Shown here one piece after another: positions 1 through 9,010 of a stretch of DNA of 64,000 nucleotides. Source of the stretch: Peristeroidobacter soli. Its GTDB lineage: Bacteria > Pseudomonadota > Gammaproteobacteria > Steroidobacterales > Steroidobacteraceae. Under the pieces are notes generated by a model. It worked only from the letters and a program-made list of their open reading frames with translations, was not told where the DNA came from and searched no databases. The DNA is taken from assembly GCF_004138485.1 (NCBI RefSeq), contig NZ_RYEV01000004.1, positions 432,803-496,802 of the forward strand, read 5' to 3'. The first letter of the stretch is position 1; the number at the start of each line of letters is the position of its first letter. Position numbers and translations under genes: made by a program.

Positions 1-1539
1 CCGTTTGTCCAGCTCGACGCCGAGGGCGCAGCCGATCTTCTTGATGAGCTCCGCCCCGCTGCTGCCGGTCAGCGCCGCCGGCGGCGTGCGCATGGCCTGC
101 AGACGATGCAGGAAACCGTAGATGGCGCGGATGACGACGGCGTTCAGACGCACGCGCTCCGCCCAGGACCATTCCCGATCGACCACGGTGCAACCGCCGT
201 CCCGCGGATAGACATTGGACCAGGTGCAATCGACGTACTCACCATCCAGATAGCGAACCCCTTCGTGCGTCGTGCTTTGTTCCTGCAGCATGCGCAGCCA
301 GTCCCGGCACGGCTCGAAGATTTCCTGGAGCGAACGCCGGGCTGACCGGCAGCGCAGGTCCAGTGTGGTCTGTAGCGAATAACTGTCGATCCAGTCGGAG
401 TGCGTTTCCCGCCAGCGCATGGGTCCGCTCTCGGCCGTGGCGCTGCCCCTCAGCGAGCGCTTGTGAACGCGCAGCGGGTGGCTCGGAGTCTCCGCGGCGA
501 TCGTGGTTCTCGTCCGGAATTGCGCTTGTCGCGGCGGCGAGAAGAGCACGCCCTGCTGGCCGAACGCGACACCCGCGAGCCCCTGTTTGCCGGCCACCAC
601 CAGAAAGGAATTCGCGAAGAACGGCAAGGCGCCATTGCGCGCCAGCTCCAGCGACACCAGCGATTCTTCCCAGCTGGGCCGCAGGTCGCCCGCGTAGTCG
701 CGCGAATGCATTTGTGAAATCAGCTCGCCGCCGCGACCGGAGGCGACGAACTCCTCGGCCAGCACGCAGTCGGGCAGCTTGTAGTCCGGATAGGGATAGT
801 AGAACTGCATCGCCGGGAAATACCGGCCGATGCGCCGCTGCAGCTCCTCGCGGCCGAAGGTGCGGACCTTGTTCGGCAAGCGGTGATACCCCTCGAGACC
901 CTCGAACAGCGTGCCGAGGTGGTCCTCCCGAGCCGAATTGAAATATTTCAAGCCGAACTGATTTTCGATCGCCACGATCAGGATGCCATTCGGCGCGAGC
1001 ATGTCGGCGAAGTACCGCAGCGCCGCGTCGTATGGATCGTCGCCGGCGACGAACGAGGCGGAATATTCCAGCACGCCTATGCAGAACACCACGTCGAACT
1101 TGCTGGTGAACTGGATCTCCTGGAACGGCGCGCAAACCACCGCGACGCTGTTCAGATCGCGGGTACGCTGGCGCGCCAGCCGGGCCCGATTGAGACTGCC
1201 TTCGACCGACACGACCTGGTCGAACGTCTCGCCCAGAAAACGGGTGATGGCGCCGCAGCCGCAGCCCACTTCGAGCACTTTCAGCTGGCGATCGAACTGG
1301 AAGCCGCTCAACAGCTGCACGCGTTTGCTGGTGAGGTGATATTCGCTCGGCCAGTCCTTGATGTGACTCTCGAGCTCGACCGAACCGGCGCTCAGATCGC
1401 GCGCCTGCGAGAACACGCTCGCGAGATAACGCTCCGACTCCGCGCCATCCGAATAACCGAAATTGCGATGATCCTTCAGGACCCAGACCGAAGAGTCATC
1501 CTGGACCAGCTCGTTGCTGACTATGTTCTGCGGATTCAT
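1..1539 (-). CDS. Class I SAM-dependent methyltransferase, large, 3' end beyond the window
   Basis: The frame runs open from an ATG at 1539 to the window edge (513 codons), so the C-terminus is missing. An in-frame stop at 1549-1551, which is also the stop of the flippase gene upstream, limits the start to this ATG. Residues around 95-110 read VLEVGCGCGAITRFLGE, the SAM-binding motif I of Rossmann-fold methyltransferases, followed by FDVVFCIGVLEY and a motif-III-like stretch (MLAPNGILIVAIENQFGLK). About 300 residues follow the methyltransferase fold, so this is longer than a simple methyltransferase and may carry a second domain. Its position next to a flippase suggests it modifies a polysaccharide or its lipid-linked precursor; the substrate is not determinable here. 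Confidence 0.8.
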   Translation of the reverse strand, partial: MNPQNIVSNELVQDDSSVWVLKDHRNFGYSDGAESERYLASVFSQARDLSAGSVELESHIKDWPSEYHLTSKRVQLLSGFQFDRQLKVLEVGCGCGAITRFLGETFDQVVSVEGSLNRARLARQRTRDLNSVAVVCAPFQEIQFTSKFDVVFCIGVLEYSASFVAGDDPYDAALRYFADMLAPNGILIVAIENQFGLKYFNSAREDHLGTLFEGLEGYHRLPNKVRTFGREELQRRIGRYFPAMQFYYPYPDYKLPDCVLAEEFVASGRGGELISQMHSRDYAGDLRPSWEESLVSLELARNGALPFFANSFLVVAGKQGLAGVAFGQQGVLFSPPRQAQFRTRTTIAAETPSHPLRVHKRSLRGSATAESGPMRWRETHSDWIDSYSLQTTLDLRCRSARRSLQEIFEPCRDWLRMLQEQSTTHEGVRYLDGEYVDCTWSNVYPRDGGCTVVDREWSWAERVRLNAVVIRAIYGFLHRLQAMRTPPAALTGSSGAELIKKIGCALGVELDKR

Positions 1540-1548
1540 GCTGACGAC

Positions 1549-2901
1549 CTAGTTGTTCCGTGGGCGGATCGAGCCGGCCAGACAGGCGCGAGCCAGCCAC
1601 CACAGCGCGATGGTACTCAAGGTGACGCGCACCACCCAGGCGATGGCGGCACCATCGATGCCCTGCCTGTCGATCAACCACCACAGATAGGGCACATACG
1701 CCAGCAACTCGGCGACGTGCAGCTTGGCGGTCAGATCCGGCCTGCCGTACGCCTGCACCAGCGCCTGCGAAAGATGACCGAAGCTGTTGATGAAAATCCC
1801 GACAGCGAGCAGCTGCGCGACCCGAGAGCCGTGCGCGGCAAAGTCCGGGTTGATCCACCATGCCAGCCCCGGCTCGGCCAGCAGATACACCACCAGCGCC
1901 GCCGGCGCCATGATGGCCGCGATGATGAGTAGGTATCTATTGTACAGGGATCGCACCATCCCGGGATCGCTCTGGAACAGCTGACTGAAGGAAGGAAACA
2001 ACACGCCGACCAGCACGCCGGGAACGATCAACAGATTGATCACCACATCGTAGGGCGTCGAAAAATAGGCGACCGCCTGCGCCGAGACCAGCACGGCGAT
2101 CAACAGTCTGCCCAGATACAGCAGCAGCGGCGCGGCCACGTTGCTGACGGTCATCCAGCCGCCGAAGGCCAGCAGTTGCCTGAGCATCGCGCCACCTACC
2201 GGGCGGAAGTTGCGTCGCAGTTGCGGGTGGTGATGCAAACAAATCAGCAGATAGACGACGAAGGAGATCACGCGTGCCGCGAGCAGCGTCGTGACCAGCG
2301 CCGGCAACTGCGTCGAAAACGGCAGCACCGCCAGCGGGCCCAGATAGCTGGCCAGGCCGAGCGGCACCCGCACGACGTTGACCAGGCCGAATTGCTGATA
2401 CGCCTCGAGAATGCCTCGCAGCGCCGTGGTCAGGATCACGAAGGGAATGGAGACGGCGAGGATATAAAACGCGGTCAGGGTTTCCGCCTGCAGCTGCGGC
2501 GGCACTTGCAAGCGGTGGTGAACCAGCCAGGGCGACAGCAGCGCGACCACCACCGCGCCGAACAGACCGAGCGCCGTCATGATTCCCATGGCGGTGCCCA
2601 CCAGCGGCGGTATCTCCTGCTCCTGCCGGCGGCCGAGCTTGTCGGCGATGAGCTGCGTGACCGCGCGCCCCAGACCGAAATCGAACAGGCTGAAATAACC
2701 GACCACGATCCAGGCGAGCGACAGAATGCCGAAACGATCCACGCCGGCCTGCGCGATGAGCGGCGGGATCGCCACCACGGCAGCGAGCATGGGCAGCGCC
2801 GTGCCCAGGAAATTCCACAGTACGTTCTTGCTCAGGCGTCGGTGACTGAACGCCTCCTTCCTCGGCTCTGCCTGCGACGATCGTTCAGCCGCTACCGTCA
2901 T
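1549..2901 (-). CDS. Polysaccharide flippase, MOP superfamily (Wzx/RfbX-like)
   Basis: A multi-pass inner-membrane protein of about 450 residues with long hydrophobic segments throughout, for example GTALPMLAAVVAIPPLIAQA near the N-terminus. The size and layout fit the MOP exporter superfamily, which moves lipid-linked sugar repeat units across the inner membrane. The frame could begin at TTG 2940, TTG 2907 or ATG 2901; an AAGGA box lies 7 nt before TTG 2907 and 13 nt before ATG 2901, so either of the last two is plausible. It lies directly upstream of the methyltransferase (9 bp gap) and downstream of the Wzz-like gene, consistent with a Wzx/Wzy-type polymer system. The Wzy polymerase and glycosyltransferases are not in the window. 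Confidence 0.85.
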   Translation of the reverse strand: MTVAAERSSQAEPRKEAFSHRRLSKNVLWNFLGTALPMLAAVVAIPPLIAQAGVDRFGILSLAWIVVGYFSLFDFGLGRAVTQLIADKLGRRQEQEIPPLVGTAMGIMTALGLFGAVVVALLSPWLVHHRLQVPPQLQAETLTAFYILAVSIPFVILTTALRGILEAYQQFGLVNVVRVPLGLASYLGPLAVLPFSTQLPALVTTLLAARVISFVVYLLICLHHHPQLRRNFRPVGGAMLRQLLAFGGWMTVSNVAAPLLLYLGRLLIAVLVSAQAVAYFSTPYDVVINLLIVPGVLVGVLFPSFSQLFQSDPGMVRSLYNRYLLIIAAIMAPAALVVYLLAEPGLAWWINPDFAAHGSRVAQLLAVGIFINSFGHLSQALVQAYGRPDLTAKLHVAELLAYVPYLWWLIDRQGIDGAAIAWVVRVTLSTIALWWLARACLAGSIRPRNN

Positions 2902-2982
2902 AGTCAACCAGCAATCCTTGATTAGGCCGTGCGCCGGCAACGGGTCGTGGCGAGCGTCTTCGGAGCGACGCTCGCCGGCGGC

Positions 2983-3861
2983 CTAGGCGCGTTTGAAGAC
3001 GAGCGCTGCGCTGGCGCCCAATAACAGGCCGAGACACGCACCGATGGCGATGATCATCGCCTTCTTCGGGCGCACGATGTCTTCCTTGCGATCCGGCTCC
3101 AGCGCGCGATCGACGACGCGCAGCGCATATTCTTCGGTCACGTTGGCGAACATGCGCCGATTGATCTGCGCTTCCATCAACCGGCCGATCGATTGCCTGG
3201 CCTCGACCATGTTGGTGCCCGCCAGCTCGTTCTGCAGATAAGTCACCGATGAGTTGGTCGTGGCGATGGCACGCGCACGCATCTCCGCATTGAGACGGGA
3301 CACCAGCTCGTTGGCCCAGGCCGCCGCGGTGGCACGATCCCGCCAGTCGATGTTCATGGTGATCAGCCCGCTCTTCTTGTCCTGCGACAGCCGGCGCACT
3401 TTCTTATCGAAGTATTTGCAGGCCTGCGCCAGCGTGGGGTACTTCTCCGGATCGCCCTTCCATTGTTGTTTGTCCTTGTCCCAGCGTTTTTCGAACAGCT
3501 GCGGCATCAGGTTGTTGTCGCGGATGAAGGCCTCGGTGAACTCGCGCGAGCGCAACACTGCGAGCGATTCTTCGGCGGCGGCATTGCCCGAGCCCAGATT
3601 CAAGCCAGCCAGCGAAGCCAAGCCGCCGAACTGACCCAGCGCCGAGCCCAGCATGCCCATACCGTTCTTCTCGATATCGACCGCGACCATCACGGTCGTG
3701 GCGCGATAGACCGGCGTGATGATAAACGCCGCGGCGGCCGAGACGAGGGTGAACAACACCACACATGCGGCGATCCACCAGCGGCGCGCCCACAGTATCG
3801 CGGCCAGCGTGGCCAGATCCACGAAGCTGGCGGGCTCCTGAGTGTGAACTTGCGTATTCAA
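2983..3861 (-). CDS. Wzz-type polysaccharide chain-length determinant protein
   Basis: 292 residues with the polysaccharide co-polymerase layout: a cytoplasmic start, a first membrane segment near residues 28-55 (WWIAACVVLFTLVSAAAAF), a proline-rich exit (ITPVYRATTVMVAV), a large periplasmic region, and a second membrane segment near the C-terminus (KKAMIIAIGACLGLLLGASA). Wzz proteins of this class set polymer length with the Wzy polymerase. There is no C-terminal tyrosine-kinase domain, so it resembles O-antigen Wzz rather than Wzc. It begins 11 bp after the SLBB export gene ends and is probably co-transcribed with it. Confidence 0.88.
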   Translation of the reverse strand: MNTQVHTQEPASFVDLATLAAILWARRWWIAACVVLFTLVSAAAAFIITPVYRATTVMVAVDIEKNGMGMLGSALGQFGGLASLAGLNLGSGNAAAEESLAVLRSREFTEAFIRDNNLMPQLFEKRWDKDKQQWKGDPEKYPTLAQACKYFDKKVRRLSQDKKSGLITMNIDWRDRATAAAWANELVSRLNAEMRARAIATTNSSVTYLQNELAGTNMVEARQSIGRLMEAQINRRMFANVTEEYALRVVDRALEPDRKEDIVRPKKAMIIAIGACLGLLLGASAALVFKRA

Positions 3862-3872
3862 GAACCCTCGCC

Positions 3873-6824
3873 TCAGAACGAGTTGACCGCAGCCGCCGCG
3901 ATGGACAGGTTATAGATGATGGTGGTCACGGCGATCCAGAACGGCAACGGGCGCATTCTCTCGGTATCCAGCGGCGCGACGATGGTGTCGCCCGTCTTGA
4001 TATCGACGCCGCCGCCGTTGAACCAGGCACTGCCCGAGCGCGTCACGACACTGCCGTCTGCTCTCACCACGTAGATGCGCTCGTCGTCGGCTCGCGGCGT
4101 CAGGCCGCCACTCATCGCGATGTATTCATCGCGAGACAGATCCTTGCGGTACAGATGCGAGGTGGCGCTCTGCACCTCGCCGATCACCGTCACTTCCTGC
4201 GTCACGCGCGGCACCAGCAGCTGGTCGCCATCTTTCAGGACGATGTCCTGTTCGGAGCCCTGCCGGGCCGCGCTGGCGCGATCCAGATCGATGACCAGGC
4301 GCCCCACCGGTTTGGCATCGCGCAGATTGGCCAGCAAAGACTGCCCCACGGCCAGCGCCTGCGTCGCGTCCTTGCCGGTTTCCTGTGCCGACATCAACGA
4401 GGCCTGCGCCAGATCGGATTCCATTCGGGTCGCGAGACTGGCGAGCTGCTTACGCTCGCGTTCCTTCAATTCCTCGCGGGTGAAGATCGCGCCTTCGGGG
4501 AATGCCAGATCGGTCAGGCCGCCGGCACGCTCCATCACCGAGCGCAGCGTCTCGCCCCGATAGATCGGATACCGGCCGGGGAAGCGTACCTCGCCGCGAA
4601 TCTCCACTTCTTCCTGCGCCGCCCACAATGGCACTTCCTTGATCACGAGGTAGTCGAAGGGCCGCAGCGCCAGGTCGGCCGCCGGGTCGCCATCGAGCGC
4701 GCGACGCAGATCGATCGAGATCAGCTCGGCTTGCCGGGCTCCCGAGCCCGCCACCTCGTACCGCGTAAGTTCGGCCTGGCCGCCGTAGGCAGCTTCATCG
4801 AGGCTGCCGCCGGCGCGCAACAGGTCGCTGACCCGCATGCCCGGCTCGAGCGGATACTTGCCAGGAATCTTGATCTTGCCGGCGACGCTCACTTCGGCGG
4901 TGGGCTCGTCGATCCGCGATTGCAGGCGCAGCTCGCGCATCAGCGGCTCGATGATGCGGTCGCGGCCGGACTCCTGATCGAATACGAAGATCTGATCGCG
5001 CGGTGCCAGCTCGAAGTTCGCCGCGGACTGCGGATTCTGCAAGGCGCTGGAAAGGTCGGCGGAAAACACGCGGACGCGCCGGTCCGCAATCTCGCGACGA
5101 ACCAGGATGTAGCGCTGATCGGCTCCCTGCTGCAGCTCATCCAACGACGGAATCACATCCGTGAGGCGCATGCCGGGACGGAACTGATATTCGCCAGGCC
5201 GGTGCACGTGACCGCTGATCGTCACCGAATGCTCCAGCACCGGCCGGATCGTCGGCACCCGCAACGTGTCGCCGCTGCGCAGCTGCGTGCCCCGTCCGCT
5301 CGCCGCATTCAGATTCACGTCGATCGTGATGCGCTGGCGCTCTTCATTGACACGCTCGAGCGTCGCGATGCTCGCATCCGCCTCGGGCAGCAGACCGCCA
5401 CCGAGCTGCATCAGCTGCTGCGCCGTGGTCTCCTGCTTCAACTCGTAAATCGCCGGCCGCCGCACTTCTCCCGCCAGTCCCACGCTCGCCCCGACCGGCG
5501 GAATGAAAATGACGTCGCCAGGCAACAAGCGCACATCGTTGCTGGTGTCGCCGTGCAGGAGCAGATCGTAGAGGTCCAGTCTGGAGACCATGCGCCCGGC
5601 GCGCTTCAGTTCGATGTTACGCAACGAGCCGATCTTCTTGACTCCTCCACTCACGAACAATGCGTTGGTGATCGTGGACAGACCGCTGACCGTGTACGAG
5701 CCCGGAGTCTCGGCGTCGCCCAGCACGAAGACGCGGATCGAGCGCAACTCGCCGATGCTGACGCTGGCCTGGGTGCCGATCATCTGGTTCTGCACCCGAG
5801 CCTCGAGGTCCTCGCGCACCTCCTCGAAGCGCCGGCCACTGACCGCGACCGGACCGATCTCGGGAAAATTGACTCGTCCGTCGCGTCCGACCGACAGCGA
5901 ATAACGTCCTTTGGTGTTGCCGATCAGCTGGACCTGAATGGTATCGCCGGGCCCGACCACGTACTCCGCCGGCACCGGCACGTCGGTGGCCGGCGCGAAC
6001 GTCGACGGCGAGCCCGCGAACAGGTCATATCCGAACGGCTTCAGCGCCTGGGTGCCCGTCGGCTTCAGCGGCAGCCGGGTCACGGTGACGATGTAGTCGG
6101 TCAGGCGCAGCTCGGCGGACAGGCGCTGAGTCGCCTCCTCCATGGTCAGCCCCGCCAGCGGAATCGGCCCGAGCTCGGCAATGTTCAGAATGCCCCATTT
6201 GTCGAGTTTGTAAGGATTACGGCGCAGGACTCGTTCACGGAACTCTTCGAGCCGGGCAGTCTCATCTGCGGAGCGCTCGAGCAATTTGGGCTCCGCGGCG
6301 TTGTCCCCAGAACGCCGCTCCGCGCTGGGGGGCGCAGCCGGCAGGGTGACGCCACGCCCCGGGATGGCCGGCTGCGTCGCCGCCTGCTCCCGTTCGCGCC
6401 GCTCACGTTCCTCGATCTCGGGCGCGCGCCGCTGGTATTGACGAATCTCCAGCGTCAGCAGCACAGTGTCATTGGCTTTCAGTCGGGCTGGTTTCGGGAC
6501 GCCGGTGGCGGTGAGCCGCCCGTCCTCATCCCCATCCTCGTTCTCGCCGGTCCGGGGACGTACCGTCTGGGGGAAGTTCAGCCGCCGGTCCGAACGCACG
6601 CCGCCGGTGCTGCCGGTGCCCAGGGAACCGGTGCCGCCGCCGTTGTTCAGAGATTCCAGAATCGCCTGCTGCTGCTCCGGCGACAGGTTGCGAAACATTT
6701 CGATCTGATCCGGGCTCGGATTCTGAGCCGCGGCGACCGACAGGAGGGTCTGCTCAAGAAAACAGCATATAGCAGCGGTAACCAGCCACAGCTTCCGGCC
6801 GGACAATCTGAATCTGAACATCAA
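3873..6824 (-). CDS. Polysaccharide export protein with multiple SLBB domains (Wza-like, 983 aa)
   Basis: A secreted protein with a hydrophobic leader near residues 10-33 and a poly-export domain around residues 285-360 (YVVGPGDTIQVQLIG, then DGRVNFPEIGPV). Several SLBB beta-grasp repeats follow, recognisable by V.GEV..PG.Y patterns such as GEVRRPAIYELK, GHVHRPGEYQFRPG, GKIKIPGKYPLEPG and GEVRFPGRYPIYRG. The C-terminus is hydrophobic (PFWIAVTTIIYNLSIAAAAV), as expected for the outer-membrane helix of Wza-type translocons. At 983 residues it is well over twice the size of E. coli Wza (about 380). It probably forms the outer-membrane and periplasmic channel for the polymer made by this locus. 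No lipobox cysteine is evident at the leader end. Confidence 0.88.
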   Translation of the reverse strand: MMFRFRLSGRKLWLVTAAICCFLEQTLLSVAAAQNPSPDQIEMFRNLSPEQQQAILESLNNGGGTGSLGTGSTGGVRSDRRLNFPQTVRPRTGENEDGDEDGRLTATGVPKPARLKANDTVLLTLEIRQYQRRAPEIEERERREREQAATQPAIPGRGVTLPAAPPSAERRSGDNAAEPKLLERSADETARLEEFRERVLRRNPYKLDKWGILNIAELGPIPLAGLTMEEATQRLSAELRLTDYIVTVTRLPLKPTGTQALKPFGYDLFAGSPSTFAPATDVPVPAEYVVGPGDTIQVQLIGNTKGRYSLSVGRDGRVNFPEIGPVAVSGRRFEEVREDLEARVQNQMIGTQASVSIGELRSIRVFVLGDAETPGSYTVSGLSTITNALFVSGGVKKIGSLRNIELKRAGRMVSRLDLYDLLLHGDTSNDVRLLPGDVIFIPPVGASVGLAGEVRRPAIYELKQETTAQQLMQLGGGLLPEADASIATLERVNEERQRITIDVNLNAASGRGTQLRSGDTLRVPTIRPVLEHSVTISGHVHRPGEYQFRPGMRLTDVIPSLDELQQGADQRYILVRREIADRRVRVFSADLSSALQNPQSAANFELAPRDQIFVFDQESGRDRIIEPLMRELRLQSRIDEPTAEVSVAGKIKIPGKYPLEPGMRVSDLLRAGGSLDEAAYGGQAELTRYEVAGSGARQAELISIDLRRALDGDPAADLALRPFDYLVIKEVPLWAAQEEVEIRGEVRFPGRYPIYRGETLRSVMERAGGLTDLAFPEGAIFTREELKERERKQLASLATRMESDLAQASLMSAQETGKDATQALAVGQSLLANLRDAKPVGRLVIDLDRASAARQGSEQDIVLKDGDQLLVPRVTQEVTVIGEVQSATSHLYRKDLSRDEYIAMSGGLTPRADDERIYVVRADGSVVTRSGSAWFNGGGVDIKTGDTIVAPLDTERMRPLPFWIAVTTIIYNLSIAAAAVNSF

Positions 6825-6962
6825 TGCCGCGCTTAATTGAGTTGTGGTCCCTGCGTGAGGGCCGCAAGTTTACACAAGAATATCCGCGTGGATGCGACTA
6901 ATTGGCGGCCGCGCCGGTCCCCTTGTCTGAGCCCGCGACCGATGCGACTCCCGCGAGTGAGG

Positions 6963-7901
6963 TTAGCGCGCGTTCGCGGTGAACCAGCTATAGGTGGCTG
7001 CGATCCCCGCCCGCAGCTCGATTCTCGCCTGCCATCCCAGGCTGCTTAGCCGCGTCACATCCAGCAGCTTGCGAGGCGTGCCGTCCGGCTTGGACGTATC
7101 GAAACGCAGCTCGCCCTGGAAGCCGACGATCTCCCCGATCAGCGCCGCCAGCTCGCCAATGGAAATGTCCTGACCGGTGCCGACGTTGACCGGCTCGTAG
7201 CCCTGGTAGTTGTTCAGCAAATACCAGCAAGCGTCGGCCAGGTCGTCGACATGCAGGAATTCCCGGCGCGGCGTGCCGGTGCCCCATACCACGACCTCCC
7301 GATCGCCGCGTGCCTTGGCCTCGTGAAACTTTCTGAGCAACGCCGGCAACACGTGCGATGTTTGCAAATCGAAATTGTCGCCCGGGCCATACAGATTGGT
7401 CGGCATCAACGCCACGGCGTCGAAGCCGTACTGGCGCCGATAGGCCTGACACAGCTTGATGCCGGCGATCTTGGCGACCGCATACCACTCGTTGGTCGGC
7501 TCCAGCGGCCCGGTGAGCAGACAGCTCTCCGGCATGGGCTGCGGCGCGAACTTGGGATAGATGCAGCTGGAGCCGAGGAACAGCAGTTTGCGGGCACCGT
7601 GCCGATAGCTGCCGTCGATGACGTTGGTCTGGATCTGCAGGTTGTCGCGCAGGAAGTCGACCGGGTAGCTGTCGTTCGCCAGAATGCCACCGACCTTGGC
7701 GGCCGCCAGTACTACGATCTCGGGTCGCGTTTCGGCAAAGAAACGCTCGACCGCCGCCTGATCGCGCAGATCGAGCTCGGCGCTGGTACGCAGGATCAGG
7801 TTGGCGCAACCCGCGGCCTGCAGCCGACGCACGATCGCACTCCCCGCCAGTCCGCGATGCCCGGCGACAAAAATACGCGCATTCTGTGCAGACATGGTCA
7901 T
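6963..7901 (-). CDS. fcl: GDP-L-fucose synthase
   Basis: 312 residues of the short-chain dehydrogenase superfamily. It starts with an NADP-binding Rossmann motif ([17 protein letters not shown]) and has [19 protein letters not shown] and the catalytic Y-x3-K ([10 protein letters not shown]). The enzyme epimerises and reduces GDP-4-keto-6-deoxymannose to GDP-L-fucose. The start is fixed by an ATGA overlap with the gmd stop (7898-7901), indicating translational coupling. The frame stays open upstream into gmd, but that extension is arginine-rich shadow sequence. With gmd it implies fucose, or a fucose derivative, in the exported polysaccharide. Confidence 0.95.
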   Translation of the reverse strand: MTMSAQNARIFVAGHRGLAGSAIVRRLQAAGCANLILRTSAELDLRDQAAVERFFAETRPEIVVLAAAKVGGILANDSYPVDFLRDNLQIQTNVIDGSYRHGARKLLFLGSSCIYPKFAPQPMPESCLLTGPLEPTNEWYAVAKIAGIKLCQAYRRQYGFDAVALMPTNLYGPGDNFDLQTSHVLPALLRKFHEAKARGDREVVVWGTGTPRREFLHVDDLADACWYLLNNYQGYEPVNVGTGQDISIGELAALIGEIVGFQGELRFDTSKPDGTPRKLLDVTRLSSLGWQARIELRAGIAATYSWFTANAR

Positions 7902-8983
7902 TCGTGGCGTCGATAGGTGCGAAAGCCTTCGCGCGCCACCAACGCGTCGCGCTGGGCGCTCTGCAGATCCGCCTCGACCATTTCCTTCACCAGCGTGTCG
8001 AAGCTGGTCTCGGCACGCCAGCCGAGCTTCGCTCGAGCCTTGGTCGGATCGCCCAGCAACGTGTCGACTTCGGTGGGCCTGAAATAGCGGCTGTCGACTT
8101 TGACGATGGCGCGGCCGGAAGTGGCATCGATGCCTTGCTCTTCGATACCCTCGCCCCGCCACTCGATCCGCATGCCGAGCTCAGTGCCCGCGAGCTCGAC
8201 GAACTCCCGCACCGAGTGCTGTTCGCCGGTGGCGATGACGAAATCCTCCGCCTGCGCCTGTTGCAACATCAGCCACTGCGCCTTGACGTAGTCGCGCGCG
8301 TGGCCCCAATCCCGCAACGAATCCAGATTGCCGAGATAGATCGTGTCCTGCAGCCCTTCCTTGATTCGAGCCAGACCGCGGGTGATCTTGCGAGTCACGA
8401 ACGTCTCGCCACGAATCGGCGACTCGTGGTTGAACAGGATGCCGTTGCAGGCGTAGATGCCGTACGCCTCGCGATAATTGACGGTGATCCAATATCCATA
8501 GACCTTCGCAGCACCATAGGGCGAGCGAGGATAGAACGGGGTCGTCTCGCGCTGAGGCACTTCCTGAACCTTGCCGAACATCTCCGACGTCGAGGCCTGA
8601 TAGAAACGGGTCTTCTGCTCCAGTCCCAGGATCCGAATGGCCTCGAGAATGCGCAGGGTGCCGACCGCATCGGAGTTGGCGGTGTACTCCGGCGTCTCGA
8701 ACGAAACGTGCACGTGACTCTGCGCGGCGAGGTTGTAGATCTCGTCCGGCTGCACCTGCTGAATGATACGGATCAGATTGGTGGCGTCGGTCAGATCGCC
8801 GTAGTGCAGGAACAGCTTGACGCCGCGCTCGTGCGGGTCCTGATACAGATGATCGATGCGATCGGTATTGAACGACGAGGCCCGCCGCTTGATGCCGTGG
8901 ACTTCATAGCCCCGCTCGAGCAGGAACTCGGCGAGATAGGCGCCATCCTGGCCTGTTATTCCGGTAATCAGCGCTTTTTTCAC
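7898..8983 (-). CDS. gmd: GDP-mannose 4,6-dehydratase
   Basis: 361 residues, the usual length. The N-terminus carries the Rossmann motif [18 protein letters not shown] and the family signature [17 protein letters not shown]. The active site shows STSEMFG and YGAAK (Y-x3-K). It converts GDP-mannose to GDP-4-keto-6-deoxymannose, the substrate of the overlapping fcl gene. No mannose-1-phosphate guanylyltransferase is present in the window, so GDP-mannose must come from elsewhere. Confidence 0.97.
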   Translation of the reverse strand: MKKALITGITGQDGAYLAEFLLERGYEVHGIKRRASSFNTDRIDHLYQDPHERGVKLFLHYGDLTDATNLIRIIQQVQPDEIYNLAAQSHVHVSFETPEYTANSDAVGTLRILEAIRILGLEQKTRFYQASTSEMFGKVQEVPQRETTPFYPRSPYGAAKVYGYWITVNYREAYGIYACNGILFNHESPIRGETFVTRKITRGLARIKEGLQDTIYLGNLDSLRDWGHARDYVKAQWLMLQQAQAEDFVIATGEQHSVREFVELAGTELGMRIEWRGEGIEEQGIDATSGRAIVKVDSRYFRPTEVDTLLGDPTKARAKLGWRAETSFDTLVKEMVEADLQSAQRDALVAREGFRTYRRHE

Positions 8984-9010
8984 CGCATCCTCGCATCAGA
9001 CGACGCTCCG

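Noticed and set aside
3765-6836. 1023-codon plus-strand frame opposite the SLBB export gene
   Set aside because: High-GC coding sequence often leaves the opposite frame open. The product is Arg/Gln/His-rich with no motifs, while the minus-strand product has clear SLBB repeats.
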